Positions 8,485-18,294 of a stretch of 55,229 nt of DNA are shown piece by piece. The stretch lies in the NCBI GenBank assembly GCA_028820695.1, contig JAPPIB010000051.1, forward strand, positions 1 to 55,229, written 5' to 3'. Source of the DNA: Acidiferrobacterales bacterium (GTDB lineage Bacteria > Pseudomonadota > Gammaproteobacteria > Arenicellales > JAJDZL01). A program made the position numbers and the translations under genes. Position 1 is the first letter of the stretch, and every line of letters begins with the position of its first letter. The notes beneath the pieces are model-generated. The model did no database searches. It was not told where the DNA came from and saw only the letters and a list, made by a program, of their open reading frames with translations.

Positions 8485-9698
8485 AGACTATTGATAAAGG
8501 AATTGACACTTCCTTCAGGGTCTGTGACATCAAAGAGGAAGCAAAGCAAACTCATGTCTCCTACCATAAACTCGAACCGGCGTGACTGTTCATACTGGTC
8601 AGATTTTGGATAAATCAATGCTACGGTCTTGCAATCGTAGTTCTTGCCGTAGGCGAACAACTGATACATATCAGATTGCGAAATACCATATTTCAAGTCG
8701 TTGGTTTGACCAACACGTTTCCATTTTGCGTCCAATATGAACCGAACAGAGTTTCCCTGTTTTAAAGAAATATCTGGCTTCATGTAAAAACCTTCATCAC
8801 CGTCTTTTGACGCGAGAGGCTTGCGCGGACCTTGTGAATGAACATCATATTTGTTCTGATATCGCCTGAAACTGTGAATGACAAAATCCTCGAAAACTTC
8901 CTCCATCGGAAATAGCAAGGATACGTTCTCGTGACTGCCTGCAAATGTAGCTAAACGTTCGTCAAACAAGAACAAAATTATCCAATTCATCACTCCTTTG
9001 TAGTGTTGCATGGTACGGTCTACATGATGACTATTCCAGTCAGCATGTATATTGGTTGAGGCAGGAATATCAGAAAATGGATTTGTGACTTGCTGCAGCA
9101 ATTGGCGATTATCTGAATCTGTCACTTGACTTCTAAGCAGTTTGAGAGTTTTGTGTATCAACCGATTGGCCGGTCGGTTTTCGCTGAATTCGTCATGTCT
9201 AACGTAAAAATTCGATTGATCGATCAGGTTTTCTCGAATTTGTCCTGTAAAATCCAATCGACCGCGTAGATAGGGTAAGTTTTCTTCAACTTCGATATAT
9301 CGTCTGGCAAGGCCGCTACGAATCAAATCACGAACATTGGACAAGAACAGGAATATGAAAGCTTCCAGCAATGGAAAGTTGCGCAGCGTCCGAATCTGGC
9401 TACTTGACAGCTCTTGAAACCCTTTGCGCCGCCAGTGTCGCAACATTGACAAGAATATTTCCCGAGTTTTTTTGTCGGCCTTATCTGAATCGCTCGAAAA
9501 GTCGATTTTCGGAAGAATTTCAATGACCCTACGGCTTTTCGTGGTAAAAATCCCAACATAATTTTGCGCAACAAGATTACCGTTCGAAAACGAAAACACT
9601 CGGCTGTCCTGGTTTCTTAAATCGGCAATGTCGTCTTGGCTAAATTCCGAAGACATTGCCAGGCGGTCATACTCTCTGAGGATTATGGGATCAGCCAT
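8481..9698 (-). CDS. mcrC: McrC-type nuclease subunit of a McrBC type IV restriction system
   Basis: A 405-residue McrC-family protein, the PD-(D/E)XK endonuclease partner of the McrB GTPase; together they cut modified (methylated) DNA. The N-terminal beta-rich part contains NYVGIFTTKSRRVIEILPKI and YLRGRLDFTGQIREN, both typical of McrC. The C-terminal nuclease core shows KPDISLK, FILDAKWKR (catalytic D and E/DxK) and SQSDMYQLFAYG. The start overlaps the end of mcrB by 8 bp, as usual. The gene looks intact, although its partner is interrupted. It is visibly more A+T-rich than the metabolic genes around it, consistent with horizontal acquisition. Confidence 0.9.
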   Translation of the reverse strand: MADPIILREYDRLAMSSEFSQDDIADLRNQDSRVFSFSNGNLVAQNYVGIFTTKSRRVIEILPKIDFSSDSDKADKKTREIFLSMLRHWRRKGFQELSSSQIRTLRNFPLLEAFIFLFLSNVRDLIRSGLARRYIEVEENLPYLRGRLDFTGQIRENLIDQSNFYVRHDEFSENRPANRLIHKTLKLLRSQVTDSDNRQLLQQVTNPFSDIPASTNIHADWNSHHVDRTMQHYKGVMNWIILFLFDERLATFAGSHENVSLLFPMEEVFEDFVIHSFRRYQNKYDVHSQGPRKPLASKDGDEGFYMKPDISLKQGNSVRFILDAKWKRVGQTNDLKYGISQSDMYQLFAYGKNYDCKTVALIYPKSDQYEQSRRFEFMVGDMSLLCFLFDVTDPEGSVNSFINSL

Positions 9699-11823
9699 TG
9701 TCTATCGGACTTGCGTCATTCGTATTTTCATAAATTTGTTTGTACTGCTCAGCATTCTTCCATGCTTGTTCGTTCACGCCCAAACGTTCAAAATATTTTT
9801 CTTCTCCTGTAAGAAAGGAGTCAAGATTATTGTCGACGAGAGACAGTCCCTTAACCTTAACGAACGAATTATTACCTAGAATCGCTCTGATTTTTTCCCA
9901 GTCGTCATAGAAGTATTCTTGTAACAAGGGCAATATTCGATTTTGAAATCTATCAGCCAGACCGTCAATATCTTTTACGCCAAAAAAATAGGTATGACCA
10001 ATTTGCCGTTCACGATCCAATAGCATAAAAATTCGTCGATTCATGCTCCTCAGCAACTCCTGACAATTCACTCCTTCAATGCTCGTTGGGATTTCAGAGT
10101 GAGATGGATTGGGCATCATTTCCTTAAATGAAAATCTTCTACGAAGGGCGGTGTCAAGAATTTGTATCGACCGATCAGCAGTATTCATCGTGCCGATGAT
10201 ATAGAGATTAGATGGCACACCAAATGGTTTTTGTGAATAGGGTAAGATCGCTATCTGTTGGTCTGACTCCTCCAACCTCTTAGAACCTTCAATCAAAGTA
10301 ATTAATTCGCCGAAAATTTTGGCAATGTTTCCTCAATTGATTTCGTCAATAATGAGTACGTAATTCTTCTCCTTCTCGGCAATCGCAACTTCTGCAATGT
10401 TTTTGAATATACCGTCACGTATCTCATAACCGACTTGATCACCAAAAACGTTTGGACGTATTCCTTCGACAAAGTCTTCGTAAGCGTAGTTTTGATGGAA
10501 CGTTGTAAAGGCGATTTGACCGGATTTTTCTTTTGGGTCGAATAGTAGGTCCTTGAATCTGGTGCGATCGTCGTCCGTAACCTCATCTGTTTTTTTCTTA
10601 TCGACGATTGCCAAGGCATAGTTGATAGAGTGCCATGTCTTGCCTGTCCCTGGTGGTCCATAGAGAATCTGATTGCTGGGGAAGTGGGGATTCAAAATAA
10701 CTACAGGCTTCAAAATAACTACAGGCGGAGGGCATATGCTTGCTAAATGTTCTAACGTTTGACGGTATTGTTCTACCGATTTAATTTCGTTTAGGCCCTC
10801 CAGCTGGGAAAAACCCTGTTTAAATTCGAAACGTTGATCCAAATTAGCGTGAAATTTATTTACCCAAATCACGTCGATTTTCCGGTTTTTATCCCAACCT
10901 CTTTCTTCTATGTATTCGTTATTAGAAATGACCCCAATACCATGTAAATCTGATTTTCTACTTCCGGCAATTACTATGCTGCCATTGCTCGCATTCTGGA
11001 GTTGAGGATAATCGTGTTCCGTAAATACACAGTTATCTTCAGAAAAAGTCTCCCAACGATCAATACCATCGTGCTGTTTATTGGTAGTAATCTGAAAATG
11101 TTTCCGTAAATTTTTTCTAAATTCATCATCTTTCAGCGTGTATGCCAATAAACCGATTTCGTACAGTTCGCAGCCAGGAAAAATGCTTCGAATCAATTTC
11201 AAGTTTTCTTTGTACACTTCCAGTGTGAAATATTGTGCGTTGTCTGTGTTGGGTACCCTTTCGAAGGTTTCGAGTTTCAGTGATAACAACGCTTTATCCA
11301 TCGACAAAAAATCAGTAGCATTTATCAAAGTAAGGACTTGGGTAAGTTTGGTTACTCCAATGCCGGCAACAATTAATGCCTCTGAAAAATCCGTCGAATT
11401 AATATTGCTGAAGCCGTTCACAGCACATTTCAGCAACGTCCACAGCACATCTGGATTGCGAGGCTGCTTATCATGCCAAAAATTAAGATTTTTAGGTGTG
11501 GGCGTTGGGAAAACTAGTTTGTGACGTACGAAAAAATCCAATTTGTCTGCTTCTACCGATTCTCTTAACCCAAAGACTTCACTTATGCTGTCAAGAATTT
11601 TCTCCCTACTTGTTTCTCTATTCTTGCTCGCAACCCTATAAATAAAACTAAGGGGGTCAAAATATTCTTTGTGCTCCTCAACGATATTGACTGTTTTCCC
11701 TCCGTCATTCCATTCAACACGTTTCACTAAATCTATAAATTCCTTACGGTCGCCATCTTCAATTTCCGCAATTCGCTTTGATAATGCCTTGAACCAAGGA
11801 ACCCAATAATATGTTTCTTTCAC
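9691..11823 (-). pseudogene. mcrB: McrB-type AAA+ GTPase with one in-frame stop (TGA at 10333-10335)
   Basis: The motor subunit of McrBC, about 710 codons. A GTG start (11821-11823) with AGGAGAAAG upstream is preferred over the TTG-started longer frame. The N-terminal half is a target-recognition region without a clear relative. Near residue 389 lies Walker A GPPGTGKT, then FTTFHQNYAYEDFVEGIRP, then the Walker B stretch YVLIIDEIN. The next codon is TGA, where the family has Arg (NRGNIAKIFGELI). The frame then continues unchanged with GNIAKIFGELITLIEGSKR and the MNTADRS sensor to the natural stop at 9691. One CGA-to-TGA transition explains the break. Either the gene is inactive, makes two fragments, or the base is a sequencing error. 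Confidence 0.88.
10691..10726 (-). repeat. 18-bp perfect tandem duplication inside mcrB
   Basis: The 18-mer TTCAAAATAACTACAGGC occurs twice head to tail (10691-10708 and 10709-10726). It adds six residues in frame (VVILKP / VVILNP) in the linker just before the Walker A domain. It is a probable replication-slippage event and keeps the reading frame. Confidence 0.9.
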
Positions 11824-11982
11824 GGTAATCTTTCTCCTACTGCTAATCGATGGAATTGTCAGGGTCAATGCTGTGCATCGACGCTTACCTCCAGTAAATT
11901 GGAACAATATACCTTGGTTTCAATGAGTTGAGTTTATGTTTGTTTCAGATCTGATATCTCGAATGATCCTGATGCAAGACAT

Positions 11983-13113
11983 TCATCCTGACTCGAAGTA
12001 TTTCATGAATTCAGGCGCAATGGTACGCAACCGCTCTTTGCTCATGCGACCGGAACGCATCAGATAGTCCAGCGCAAACTGTTTGGGCGGCAGCGACATA
12101 TTCTCACCAAATCGATCATACCAATGCGCCGAAGCGTCAGCCGCCATGACTATTTTCCTTACTATCGCCCGCCGACTTCGGTCGTACGCTGCCAAAGCAC
12201 TCTCAATCGTCTCATTTGAATCAAGCATCCGGCCAAGTGCGATCGCATCTTCCATAGCGAGACGGGTCCCAGAACCGATTGAAAAGTGCGCCGTATGAGC
12301 GGCGTCTCCGATCAGGACACGATTGGATGAATACCAATTGTCACACCAAAGTTTGGGAAACCGACGCCAGACAGAATTGTTGGTCACCAACGAAGCGCCT
12401 CCAAGAACGTGTGCGAAAAGCCCGGAACAGATCCGAGCACTCTCAGCTTCACCAATCCTGTCAAATCCGAAAGACTCATAGGTGTGCGCACCACATTCGA
12501 CAATGAAAGTGCTCTTGGACTCTTCGTACCGGTAGTGATGGGCGTTCAATGGACCATGTTCGCTCTCGATAAACGTCTGGGTCAACGTCTCGAAGCGCAC
12601 TTCAGTTCCAAACCAGGCAAAGTAGTTGCCTGCATATTTGATCTGCGGTCGATAGACTTCATGATCCGCTTGTCTGATCATCGAATTCAGGCCGTCCGCG
12701 CCTATGATCAGGTCACCATCAAGTTCGTCCGGTGACTTGACCGCCCTGCCGTAACGAATCTCGGCACCCAATGCCAATGCATGTGCGCTCAGGATTTCAA
12801 GCAGCCGCAACCTGCCAATCGACGTGAACCCCATTCCATCAAGCGTTATTCGCTGCTGAGGCAAGTTGAGCGTCAAGTTCTGCCAGTTCTCCATTTCAGG
12901 AACAATCAGACTATGGACCTCAGGGTCGCCATTTTTCATGAAGTCCAATGCCCTGTCCGAAAATACAACCCCAAATCCGAAGGTTGCCCCTTCCTGATTC
13001 CGCTCTGTCACACGCACCGCCCGCTGTGGAAAAGCTCTGCGAAGAACAATTGCCGAATAGAGTCCTGCCGGTCCGGCTCCCACAATATCGACACTGCGAA
13101 GATCGACCGTCAT
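11983..13113 (-). CDS. FAD-dependent monooxygenase related to aryl-CoA hydroxylases
   Basis: A 376-residue class A flavoprotein monooxygenase. The N-terminal FAD fold GAGPAGLYSAIVLRRA, the conserved DG motif DLIIGADGLNSMIRQ and the GD motif VLIGDAAHTAHFSIGSGT are clear. FGFGVVFSDRALDFM and TFIESEHGPLNAHHY resemble the monooxygenase half of salicylyl-CoA 5-hydroxylase and 2-aminobenzoyl-CoA monooxygenase/reductase, but the C-terminal reductase domain of those larger proteins is absent. It lies at the distal end of the carnitine array, 119 bp after the caiD-like gene, and next to the mcrBC island beyond which lies an aryl-CoA ligase. Substrate is inferred, not shown. Confidence 0.8.
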   Translation of the reverse strand: MTVDLRSVDIVGAGPAGLYSAIVLRRAFPQRAVRVTERNQEGATFGFGVVFSDRALDFMKNGDPEVHSLIVPEMENWQNLTLNLPQQRITLDGMGFTSIGRLRLLEILSAHALALGAEIRYGRAVKSPDELDGDLIIGADGLNSMIRQADHEVYRPQIKYAGNYFAWFGTEVRFETLTQTFIESEHGPLNAHHYRYEESKSTFIVECGAHTYESFGFDRIGEAESARICSGLFAHVLGGASLVTNNSVWRRFPKLWCDNWYSSNRVLIGDAAHTAHFSIGSGTRLAMEDAIALGRMLDSNETIESALAAYDRSRRAIVRKIVMAADASAHWYDRFGENMSLPPKQFALDYLMRSGRMSKERLRTIAPEFMKYFESG

Positions 13114-13232
13114 TGCCCGGGAATATCAGTATTGGCTGATTGCGAGTATCAAAAGGTGGTGAATCAGGTTGTCGAATGGTTCGATCAATCGATTATCGGA
13201 GCGCAAGCGCTGGCGTCGCGCTGTCACCTCAG

Positions 13233-14018
13233 TCACTCCCCTTTCCAATTCGCATCACGCTTTTCGGCAAACGACTTTGGCCCCTCTGCGGCATCCTCCG
13301 ACGCCATCATTTTCTGATAACCTTCAAATTCACCTTCATGCAGCATCCGGTAGCACTCCTCAATACCAACGTCCTCGGTTTTACGAAGTATCTCCTTAAC
13401 GGCCGCAACCACCAGCGGCGCACCTTCGGCAATGACGGTCGCAAGCTCACGCGCAGATTGCATCAGCTGATCCTGAGGGACAACCCGATTGACGAGACCC
13501 CACTTCATTGCCTCTGCCGCAGACATCCGTCTTCCCGTCAATAGCATTTCCACCGCGATCGCACGTGGAATCTGTCTGGGCAAGCGGAATGAGGCAGCGT
13601 CCGCCACAACACCGACCTTGATTTCAGGAAGAAAGAACTCGGCGTGCTCCGCCGCTACAATCATGTCCGACGACAATGCAATCTCAAAACCACCACCCAC
13701 CGCGTAACCATTGACAGCACTGATCACAGGCTTGTCAAGATCGTGCAGTTCTGTTATTCCGGCAAACCCACCGGGACCATAGTCATCATCAAACCCCGCA
13801 TTGCCCGCTGCGACTTCCTTAAGGTCCCAACCGGCCGAAAAGAACTTCTCTCCAGCACCCGTGATGATCGCAACTCTCAATTCCGGGTCATCTCGGAAAC
13901 CAACCAGAATCTCACCCATTGTGCGACTGGTTTCAAGATCAATCGCATTCGCCTTGGGCCGATTGATCGTAACCTCCAAGATTGGACCATTCTTTATGGT
14001 CAATACTCTCTCACTCAT
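13233..14018 (-). CDS. caiD: CaiD-like carnitinyl-CoA dehydratase (crotonase family)
   Basis: A 261-residue crotonase-fold enzyme that closely resembles E. coli CaiD, which interconverts crotonobetainyl-CoA and L-carnitinyl-CoA in the cytoplasm. Shared stretches run the whole length: [86 protein letters not shown] and the terminal [17 protein letters not shown]. The oxyanion-hole segments and the Glu in FLPEIKVG are kept. The GGV stretch after it is altered to [10 protein letters not shown], a small difference from CaiD. ATG 14018 is chosen over TTG 14024; GAGGAG lies upstream. It is part of the carnitine array. Confidence 0.9.
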   Translation of the reverse strand: MSERVLTIKNGPILEVTINRPKANAIDLETSRTMGEILVGFRDDPELRVAIITGAGEKFFSAGWDLKEVAAGNAGFDDDYGPGGFAGITELHDLDKPVISAVNGYAVGGGFEIALSSDMIVAAEHAEFFLPEIKVGVVADAASFRLPRQIPRAIAVEMLLTGRRMSAAEAMKWGLVNRVVPQDQLMQSARELATVIAEGAPLVVAAVKEILRKTEDVGIEECYRMLHEGEFEGYQKMMASEDAAEGPKSFAEKRDANWKGE

Positions 14019-14116
14019 TCCCAAACCAACTCCTCATTACAAAACCAAAGACCAATCAAGTCTTGGATAATACCAGTGCGAATGATTGCACCATGCTCTC
14101 ATAAATTCTGTCCAAC

Positions 14117-16174
14117 TCACTCAAATCTTCGAATCACGGCATCGACTACGATCGCTTCCTGATTCCTGCTGTACACAAACAACGGATTGATTTCAAGCTC
14201 ACTTATTCGATTGGCATCATCAGTGACAAGATCAGCTATCCGTACCAACGTCGCTACAGTCTTGTCGAGATTGAGACATTCATCTCGAAATTCCGAAAAC
14301 AGGCCTCCTATCTTCAGTTGAGTTAACGCCTGCCTGATATCTTCGGGTTGTACCGGGAAAAATAATATCGCCATGTCGCCAATGAGTTCTGTCAGTTTCC
14401 CTCCCTGGCCGATGATCATGATTCGGCCAAAGTGTTCGTCATTGCGTATACCCACCAGAAGTTCCAATGCAGGCTGGGAAGCCATCTCCTCAATAAGAAT
14501 CTGCCTGCTGACACGAGACAGTGATACCACCGCATCATTCAGACTCTCGTCAGATTGGATGTTTACGATCACACCATCGACTTCTGTCTTGTGCACGATT
14601 TGTGAAGAACATACCTTGGCAACAACCGGGTAGGAAAGGCTGCGGGTAACACAAATGGCTTCACTGAAGTCGGATGCAAGCTGGCCCCTCACTGTCCTTA
14701 CCCCGAAATTCTGCAAAAGCTGTTTGGCCTCATGCTCATTGAGCAGGACTGAGTGGCCATGGTTGGCGCGCGTCAGCGGCCTCAGTGACCGCAGTCTTTC
14801 CCGAACCGATGCGAATCCGGCGCAATCCGATATCACCTGCATGCATTCGTACATGCCAAGCATCGGTGCGATGCCGTTTTCAATCAGCTTTTGCTGGACA
14901 TTCTCGGAAAAATTCTCGTGCAGTGTTGCAACTACTGCGACACGGGCATTGGTCTGTCGCTTGGCATCGATGATCGCCTCGACTGCGAAGTCCCACTCGG
15001 TAGTATCGCATATGCCTGGTGCGGGATAGTCGAACACCTTGATGTTCGTGGCCTGACCACCCTCAAACACAGCCTGGAAACATGCTTTCTGCGCACTTTG
15101 ACGTCCCCAGATGTAGGTGTGGTAATCCAGTGGATTCGAAATGACTACCCGATCGCCCAGCACATCATTCAACCGGCTTTCCTGGGCCGACGTGAACTCG
15201 GGAAATTCCAACCCGAAAGACTCAGCGATATCAGCCACCAACGCGGCCTCACCTCCTGAACAGCTGATCGATGAAATTGTACGTTCGGCAACAGGCTCGA
15301 GAACCGACAGGAATTTCAGGGTTTCCAGAAACTGCGGAATGCTATGTACCTGAATCATTCCGAATTTCTCATAATAGGCACTGCTGAGCACTCGGTCGCC
15401 GGACATCGAATGAGAATGCGTCATTGTGACGCTGGACCCGACTTCCGAAAAGCCTGCCTGCAAGACTACAATCGGAATATTGTGTTCGAGCGCGCCGATC
15501 GCGGCTTCAGACAAAGCCTCGGCATCCGGAATCTTCTCAAGATACAGCCCAATGGCTGTGACATCCGGATTGTCCAGCATGATGTTGATGTAGTCATGTG
15601 TCTTCAGACCCGCCATATTTCCGGTCGAGATGAGAAAGGCGATCGGCACCCCTCGTCGCTGCATCGTAAGATTGATGGAAATATTACCGCTCTGGCTGAT
15701 GATCGCGACTCCTTTCTCGCACTTTCTTCCGCCCTGCTCGTCCGGCCAAAGAGCAACTCCATCCTGAAAGTTGAGCAGCCCGTAACAATTGGGCCCAATC
15801 AACGGCATCGTTTCTGAAACCGCTTCCAGTCGTTTCTGCAGTAACTCTCCATCCTTGCCGACTTCCGCGAACCCCGAGGCATAGCACACCACACCACCTG
15901 TACCAATCGACGAAAGATATTCGGCTGCTTCCACTGTTGCGTCTTTGGGTACTGCGATAAATGCCGCGTCGGGAGTTTGCGGCAGATCGCACAGTGAACG
16001 AAAGCATTCCCGCGACTCAATTTGTTCCCGATTCGGATTGACGGGCCAGATTTCGCCACTGTATCCAAGCCGGTCGCACTGAATGATGGCACGGCGAACC
16101 TGCTCACCACCGATCATGGCAATATTTCCAGGGTGAAGCAATCGCCGAATTCTTGTTTTGAATGGACTGCTCAA
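14117..16174 (-). CDS. ADP-forming acyl-CoA synthetase (acetate-CoA ligase family)
   Basis: A 685-residue fused synthetase of the NDP-forming acyl-CoA synthetase family: CoA-binding domain (GNIAMIGGEQVRRAI, residues about 8-130), succinyl-CoA-ligase-like domain with GVAIISQSGNISINL, a central domain with ISCSGGEAALVADIAE, and a C-terminal ATP-grasp (YPVVAKVCSSQIVHKTEVDGV, about 500-685). It interconverts acyl-CoA, ADP and phosphate with acid, CoA and ATP. The start is TTG at 16174, overlapping the upstream stop as TTGA; the first ATG would cut into the CoA-binding domain. Translational coupling to the carnitine dehydrogenase gene suggests a carnitine-derived substrate, such as betainyl-CoA (inference). 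Confidence 0.85.
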   Translation of the reverse strand: MSSPFKTRIRRLLHPGNIAMIGGEQVRRAIIQCDRLGYSGEIWPVNPNREQIESRECFRSLCDLPQTPDAAFIAVPKDATVEAAEYLSSIGTGGVVCYASGFAEVGKDGELLQKRLEAVSETMPLIGPNCYGLLNFQDGVALWPDEQGGRKCEKGVAIISQSGNISINLTMQRRGVPIAFLISTGNMAGLKTHDYINIMLDNPDVTAIGLYLEKIPDAEALSEAAIGALEHNIPIVVLQAGFSEVGSSVTMTHSHSMSGDRVLSSAYYEKFGMIQVHSIPQFLETLKFLSVLEPVAERTISSISCSGGEAALVADIAESFGLEFPEFTSAQESRLNDVLGDRVVISNPLDYHTYIWGRQSAQKACFQAVFEGGQATNIKVFDYPAPGICDTTEWDFAVEAIIDAKRQTNARVAVVATLHENFSENVQQKLIENGIAPMLGMYECMQVISDCAGFASVRERLRSLRPLTRANHGHSVLLNEHEAKQLLQNFGVRTVRGQLASDFSEAICVTRSLSYPVVAKVCSSQIVHKTEVDGVIVNIQSDESLNDAVVSLSRVSRQILIEEMASQPALELLVGIRNDEHFGRIMIIGQGGKLTELIGDMAILFFPVQPEDIRQALTQLKIGGLFSEFRDECLNLDKTVATLVRIADLVTDDANRISELEINPLFVYSRNQEAIVVDAVIRRFE

Positions 16175-17145
16175 GACGGTCCGACGGGATCGGCTTTGAA
16201 TTGGGTGTTGCCAGCGGCAAACTCGTATCGGTTCAGGACTTCCAGAATCTCAATCAGGCAATTGTCACGTAGCTGTTCCAATTCCCGAATCGATCGGCCT
16301 GCGGCCTGGGTCTGCGTTCCGGATACCATTCGGTCAATGAGGTCATCGGTCAGTTCAGGGGCTTCCATGTGTGTCCACGGCAACTTCAAGGCAGGGCCGA
16401 ACTGATGGAGCATGTGCCTCATTCCCTGATCTCCACCTGCCAGATGAAATGTAAGACAAACGCCCATAATCGCCCATCGCAAACCGGGTCCATAGACGAT
16501 CGCATCATCGATATCCTTTGTTGACGCAACCCCATCGGCAATCATATGCAATGCCTCACGCCAAACCGCTTCCTGAATCCGATCTGAAACATATCCCTCT
16601 ATTTCCTTTCGAACCATCAGTGGATACATGCCGATTGAGCGATAGAAATCCGCTGCCTCATTTGCGAAATGCTCCGATGTATGCTCACCTGTGACAATTT
16701 CCACAAGCGGCAGGATGTATACAGGATTGAAGGGATGCCCGATCAGGATCCTGTCAGGATGCGAAACCTGTGCCTGAATTTCAGAAGGCAGCAATCCCGA
16801 TGAACTGGAGGCGATTATGACTTGTGGCGGCGCGACTGAATCCATTTGCTGGTGCAACTGTTTTTTCAGCTCGAGGTTTTCCGGCGCGCTTTCCTGAATG
16901 AAATCACAGGTTGCTGCGACTTCCTCCAGGTCATCGCAAAAACTGACTGAGCCAGACCGTTCCCGACCAAACCCGAGTTTCTCAAGTGCGACCCAGGCAT
17001 TGTCAACATGAGCCTTTGCCATCTGTTCTCCGTCTGGACTCGGATCGTAGACCAATACGTCAATGTTTCTCGCACTGCAGCGGGATATCCAACCCGACCC
17101 GATCAGCCCCGCACCGACAACGCCTATTTGGCTTATCGGTTTCAT
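16171..17145 (-). CDS. lcdH: L-carnitine 3-dehydrogenase
   Basis: A 324-residue member of the 3-hydroxyacyl-CoA dehydrogenase fold that oxidises L-carnitine to 3-dehydrocarnitine with NAD. The NAD motif GVVGAGLIGSGWISRC opens the protein. The family blocks ESAPENLELKKQLHQQMD, SSSSGLLPSEIQ, GHPFNPVYILPLVEIV and DRIQEAVWREALHMIADGVA follow. GPGLRWAIMGVCLTFHLAGG and QFGPALKLPWTHMEAPELTD match the carnitine dehydrogenases of Pseudomonas type rather than fatty-acid enzymes. ATG 17145 is one base after the stop of the CoA-transferase gene. No thioesterase domain is fused, unlike some homologues. Confidence 0.92.
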   Translation of the reverse strand: MKPISQIGVVGAGLIGSGWISRCSARNIDVLVYDPSPDGEQMAKAHVDNAWVALEKLGFGRERSGSVSFCDDLEEVAATCDFIQESAPENLELKKQLHQQMDSVAPPQVIIASSSSGLLPSEIQAQVSHPDRILIGHPFNPVYILPLVEIVTGEHTSEHFANEAADFYRSIGMYPLMVRKEIEGYVSDRIQEAVWREALHMIADGVASTKDIDDAIVYGPGLRWAIMGVCLTFHLAGGDQGMRHMLHQFGPALKLPWTHMEAPELTDDLIDRMVSGTQTQAAGRSIRELEQLRDNCLIEILEVLNRYEFAAGNTQFKADPVGPS

Positions 17146-17146
17146 T

Positions 17147-18283
17147 TCAGCTGATCCCGTGCAGTTTGTTGTGTTCGCCCAGTGCAGGCACAACTTTTTC
17201 TATCGAGGCGCTATCCATAAGGCACTCGGCAAATGGCATCGGCAAGGCATTGATGATGTCACCCTCATCGGTCCGAATCTTTCGGTCAAAGACTCCGCGA
17301 GCGATGTAATGCGCATCGCCGACCGCTTCCTCGAGCGTACTCGCGATGACCGCGCAGGCATCCTTATCGACAAACGTCTCCTTCCAGCAAGCAGAACTCT
17401 TGCTCTGGATGATTCCCTGTATTGCCGCTACAACATCTTGAGGTTTTGCAGTTTCATCAATGGAATCCCGATCGAAACCGATCGCAGTACAAAACACATC
17501 CCAGAATCGGTCCTCAAGAGCCGCCACGGCCAGGTAGCGTCCATCAGCTGTTGCATAGACCTGATAGCGCGGTGAGCCGCCGGTCAGGAGCTGATTACCG
17601 TATCGCGGCCAGTCACCCGTCCCCCATCCCAATCCCAGACACCAGAACATCAAGGGAAACAGACAGTCTGTCATCGATACATCAATGTAGCACCCGCGTC
17701 CCGTACGGACTCGCCGATGAAGAGCCAGAAGAATATTCATGACGGCCGGATATGAACCCGCTGCCAGATCGGCCGCGAGCAGTTGCGGAATAGACGGCTT
17801 GCCGGAACTGGTATCCCCGATCGCGAGCATCCCGGTATCTGCGACATAATTGAGATCGTGGGCAGCAACCGAAGCCTTGGGTCCGGTCTGGCCAAATCCG
17901 GTGATGGAGCAATAGATCAATCGTGAATTGATCGCTGAAAGATCGTCATATCCCAAACCCAGTCTCGACATCACACCAGGTCTGAATTGCTCAAGCACTA
18001 CATCACATTCTTTTATCAATGACTTGATTTCATTGATAGATACGTTATCTTTCAAGTCTGCAGCAATACTTTTTTTGCCTGCGTTCAGCAGCGCGAAAGT
18101 CACGCCGTTGTCTCCGAATGCATCCTTGTAGATACGCATTTCATCACCGATGCCGGAACGTTCCACCTTGATGACTTCAGCACCGGCGTTGGACAACATC
18201 AGGGATGCGAGCGGTCCGGGCGCAAGCGTCGTAAAGTCTATGACAGTCAGATCATCAAGCGGTCCTTTGGCTGCGTCTTGCAT
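17147..18283 (-). CDS. Family III CoA-transferase (CaiB/BaiF type)
   Basis: A 378-residue class III CoA-transferase. The N-terminal VIDFTTLAPGPLASLMLSNAGAEVIKVE and RPGVMSRLGLGYDDLSAINSRLIY are family hallmarks. The catalytic Asp lies in AAHDLNYVADTG. Such enzymes move CoA between carboxylic acids by an aspartyl-CoA intermediate. In this array the likely partners are carnitine, crotonobetaine or glycine betaine thioesters (inference); at 378 residues it is a little shorter than CaiB (about 405). The start is ambiguous: ATG 18283 is taken here, but a TTG at 18298 overlapping the upstream stop as TTGA is also possible. The stop lies one base before the dehydrogenase start. Confidence 0.87.
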   Translation of the reverse strand: MQDAAKGPLDDLTVIDFTTLAPGPLASLMLSNAGAEVIKVERSGIGDEMRIYKDAFGDNGVTFALLNAGKKSIAADLKDNVSINEIKSLIKECDVVLEQFRPGVMSRLGLGYDDLSAINSRLIYCSITGFGQTGPKASVAAHDLNYVADTGMLAIGDTSSGKPSIPQLLAADLAAGSYPAVMNILLALHRRVRTGRGCYIDVSMTDCLFPLMFWCLGLGWGTGDWPRYGNQLLTGGSPRYQVYATADGRYLAVAALEDRFWDVFCTAIGFDRDSIDETAKPQDVVAAIQGIIQSKSSACWKETFVDKDACAVIASTLEEAVGDAHYIARGVFDRKIRTDEGDIINALPMPFAECLMDSASIEKVVPALGEHNKLHGIS

Positions 18284-18294
18284 TGCTGGAACGG

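Noticed and set aside
10333..10335. The mcrB TGA as a recoded codon (selenocysteine or tryptophan)
   Set aside because: The family has Arg here, no selenocysteine hairpin was seen after it, and TGA is a normal stop in many overlapping gene pairs in the window while TGG encodes Trp.
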